This document shows positions 20,585 through 22,839 of a DNA stretch of 22,839 nt, one piece after another. Numbering within the stretch: position 1 is the first letter of the stretch; each line of letters opens with the position of its first letter. Source of the DNA: Welwitschia mirabilis. Its lineage: Eukaryota; Gnetophyta; Gnetopsida; Welwitschiales. The stretch is taken from NCBI GenBank assembly GCA_051453625.1, contig JBOZIK010000001.1:130507963-130530801 (forward strand). Direction: 5' to 3'. The notes beneath the pieces were generated by a model that made no database searches, was not told where the DNA came from, and was given only the letters and a program-made list of their open reading frames with translations. Position numbers and translations under genes: made by a program.

Positions 20585-20592
20585 TATTTATA
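20585..20592 (-). promoter_or_regulatory. TATA box of LTR copy 3
   Basis: TATAAATA on the minus strand followed by CCCTTT, at the position equivalent to 292-302 in copy 1. About 500 bp from the LTR start, as expected for U3. Confidence 0.6.
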
Positions 20593-20818
20593 GTTTTACA
20601 TTTTTCTAGAAGCACAACCCTGAGTCAAAGAATAAATCCTAGCTATCCATATGGACCGCATAACCCGATTATAAAGATAATTATTTACATTCATATAGAA
20701 TAATTGTTGTCCTGAGTGTCGTGAGGAGAATAATGGGGATGATACTTTGTAATAAAAGGTAACCCATTAGCTTTAGGACCTGTATTAAACTCTACAGATT
20801 TAATTCATGTTAGTAGTG

Positions 20819-20860
20819 CTATCATCCTGACTGTCGTGGGGATGATAGAGGGGATGATAG
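20819..20860. repeat. Best-preserved U3 quasi-palindrome of family A
   Basis: CTATCATCC (20819-20827) and GGATGATAG (20840-20848) are exact 9-bp reverse complements around a 12-nt loop. GGATGATAG is repeated at 20852-20860, so two alternative stems are possible. Confidence 0.85.
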
Positions 20861-21097
20861 ACCTCTCCATCTTCTAGCTCAAAGGAAAATTAGCCTTTCA
20901 CATGGTTAATCTTTCCTTTACGGCATGAAGTATAAAAATAAGCCTGAGATGCCTCCAAATATGTCAAGAATTGCATGTTTTAGTAAGCATCCTATTAATT
21001 CTCCATAATCATTAGAATTGCATCCAAATCCATATAAATGTCATGCAAAAGTACTCAAAATACACCATCAACATCCTACAAATTGGCATCGCAACAT

Positions 21098-21109
21098 AGC
21101 CCCTTACTT
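21098..21109 (-). other. Polypurine tract of the family A element
   Basis: On the minus strand AAGTAAGGGGCT runs directly into the TG start of LTR copy 3. This is the plus-strand primer site in reverse transcription of LTR elements. Confidence 0.6.
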
Positions 21110-22810
21110 AGCCTTGTCAATCCTTGATAAAGTAAGCAATCAACTATATTATGAGCTAATTTGACTAATATAACTAGCAATTAGAAAAAAATGTAATTTT
21201 GAGTTTAATTCTTATCATGTAAGAATAAACATCAAAAACCCATTAACGGATACAAATACTGACATATTCGTAAGCCCCCTACTTAAACACATTGCAATAT
21301 AACAAATGAATGGCATACACATAAAAAAAATCATAAAATGTAACAATGATAGCTCATAAATTGGTAACGTGTATGCATACTTTGAAATAGTAATACTAAA
21401 ACTGATGTCTAAAACTGAGTAGTGATAACTCAAAATGATGCATGCAAGTTCATTAATGTATTCCACAAGGGGCGAAGTACAAAGAGTAATCATAATATTC
21501 TTTTCCTTGTTCATGATGTTTTAGATGTTCTGAAACATAACTATAGGAAAACTCTATGAGTGTGCTACTGTGCTTGTGCTAAATAATGTCCATAAAAATT
21601 TATTTAAGTAATATGAAATCATATCTAACAACTCATCAAAAATATGTATTGTGAAAGCTCAAAAATGATCCTTTTCAAAAAAAGTTTTTTTTGCTCAATT
21701 TCTTAGAAGAAGCTTAAAAAGATGTTCTATCCCCCATAAGTAAAGCAAGACGTCCTAGATTGAAATAGAGATAAAAGGATTCTTATTGTCCTGTTTACCA
21801 TGTAGATGATAAAGGTGGAACGACACTGATCAAATGAGATGCTGGAAAGATGGGAAAAATCAGAAGCATTGAAAAATTAGCAAAAAATCAGGGAGAAGGT
21901 AAAAAGTGATGAATAATCCTTAAAAAAAACATGATCTTTATGAAAAGATATTTATGTAAAGGGCTTCAAAGAGAAAAGAATAAGACCAAAATGATGTATT
22001 AAGTAGAAAGAAGCAATGCTCAAAAGGAATTCTTAAATGTGCCTGAACTCAATAGGCATGAAAAAGCAAGGACTGAAACTCAAAAGTGTTAATGTTACCT
22101 ATCAAAAAGAGAAACAACAATACTCATGGATAAAAATTATGAGTAATATAAACAAGAAACTACTAAATAATTAGATCCAAAATCTTATATTGAAAAAATA
22201 TGGAAAAATACTTTGAAGAATCCAATAAAATAGTTAAAGAAAAAAAAATGAAAATGGACAACTAAGAATATAAAGAAGATTATTTACTTATTCTAAATTC
22301 TAACTTAATAATTTTCCTTGGTAAAAGTCATTAAAACATCTGATGAAAAATGCATGACAATATGTAAAAATTCATAAAGTATATAGGCAATGATTATGAC
22401 GATTTCAAGTATGTTTAATGTTATCAAATAATGAATGATAAGATCAAAAGCTATTGAAACATGAACTTACTAGCTTACATATCAAAATTACATTAGAATC
22501 TAAAAAAGTAAAATGATCATATGAAGGTATTATAAGTAAAAGAAGTCCATAAAACAAGCAATGCCTTTAATGATACTAGGGGCATCACAAATCTCATAGC
22601 CTCTAAGTAAAATTTTATTTTTCCTTGATGAGAGGAGTTCAACCACTATTATAGGAGTAAATACCTACATAGCATGGCTAATTAACCCCCTAGTAAAGTT
22701 TTCATAGCTATTATATCACACCATTATAGGTCCCTCACCAGAAAATTTGCCACAATGTGTTTGTAGTAAGACATCATCTTAAATACAAAAGATTATAATC
22801 TTTATTTTTC
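21110..22810. other. Probable internal 3' region of the family A element, no coding domain recognised
   Basis: A second AAGTAGGGGGCT tract (minus strand) lies at 21273-21284. TCATC/GATGAT-type motif sequence like that of the 1711-2041 array recurs at about 21745-21910. The 99-codon minus ORF at 21215-21514 is hydrophobic and matches nothing I know. No integrase or RNase H motifs were seen up to the window end. Confidence 0.4.
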
Positions 22811-22839
22811 CTCTCTCTCTCTCTCTCTCTCTATATATA
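22811..22839. repeat. CT microsatellite running into TA, cut by window end
   Basis: Eleven CT units followed by ATATATA at the end of the window. Confidence 0.9.

Larger units (their letters stand above)
19863..21096 (-). mobile_element. LTR copy 3 (family A), complete, 1,234 bp, sense minus
   Basis: Ends are TGTTGCAATG (19863-19872) and CATCGCAACA (21087-21096). They are inverted repeats of ten bases with one CpG-decay difference, and give the TG...CA borders of an LTR. It aligns in order with copies 1 and 2. TATAAATA is at 20585-20592 on the minus strand, and paired quasi-palindromes lie at 20705-20744 and 20819-20860. Directly right of the LTR, the minus strand reads AAGTAAGGGGCTA, a typical polypurine tract, so this is most likely a 3' LTR whose internal region lies beyond 21097. 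TAGCC after 21096 does not look like a primer-binding site. Confidence 0.8.

Noticed and set aside
2145-21096. LTR copies 2 and 3 as the two LTRs of one 19-kb element
   Set aside because: They have the same orientation, but the gypsy coding relic between them runs on the opposite strand, the outer flanks (TAAGA and TAGCC) do not match, and the polypurine tract is on the outer side of copy 3.
21215-21514. 99-codon minus-strand ORF as a gene
   Set aside because: Hydrophobic composition is typical of AT-rich noncoding DNA, it contains the second polypurine-like tract, and it has no domain.
1-22839. CRISPR arrays, bacterial operons, organelle DNA insertions, rRNA or intact tRNA genes
   Set aside because: No regularly spaced identical repeats, no ribosome-binding-site/ORF structure, and no stretch recognisable as plastid, mitochondrial, rRNA or intact tRNA sequence.

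Overview
The window looks like nuclear DNA from a seed plant with a large, methylated, repeat-rich genome. It is very AT-rich. I found no intact protein-coding gene longer than about 130 codons, and no intact tRNA, rRNA or CRISPR array. What can be recognised is plant long-terminal-repeat (LTR) retrotransposon debris: Ty3/gypsy gag, protease and reverse-transcriptase relics, a Copia-type LTR, and three copies of another LTR family. Most in-frame stops in these relics are TAA, TAG or TGA where CAA, CAG, CGA or TGG is expected, and CpG is scarce. That is the footprint of long-term C-to-T decay of methylated DNA. A gymnosperm (perhaps a low-GC lineage) would fit, but the sequence does not fix the clade.

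Layout. 1-873: an LTR cut by the window start, sense plus. About 850-1690: a decayed minus-strand coding sequence with an in-frame 10-codon repeat. 1711-2041: a tandem array of ~110-bp units. 2145-3377: second LTR copy, sense minus. 3483-3604: TC/AC microsatellite. About 5320-6270: a minus-strand gag-like relic. 6300-10280: AT-rich DNA with no recognised gene. 10283-10770: a 41-bp duplication, a tRNA-derived SINE-like stretch and a 44-bp x4 tandem repeat. 11560-13412: a plus-strand Ty3/gypsy gag-pro-RT relic that stops abruptly inside RT. 14431-15660: a GC- and CpG-rich island unlike everything around it. About 16700-18092: a Copia-type LTR, sense minus. 18385-19330: an unrecognised decayed minus-strand coding sequence. 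19863-21096: third LTR copy, sense minus, followed to the right by a polypurine-tract-like sequence.

Most notable signals. (1) The CpG island has about ten times the CpG density of a control stretch, so it has escaped the decay and may be an unmethylated promoter, gene or recent insertion. (2) Two unrelated LTR families each carry repeated quasi-palindromic motifs in the U3 region upstream of their TATA boxes: paired TCATCC/GGATGA-type motifs about 110 bp apart in the gypsy-like LTRs, and an AGACGTCT cluster in the Copia LTR. The AGACGTCT variants are mostly CpG-decay products of one palindrome. (3) The ~110-bp array at 1711-2041 has the same motif and period as the LTR pair, which suggests an amplified U3 enhancer block.

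There is no operon-like cooperation between genes here. The history is layered insertion, truncation and decay of mobile elements around one island that still looks functional. All alignments, counts and boundaries were made by eye.
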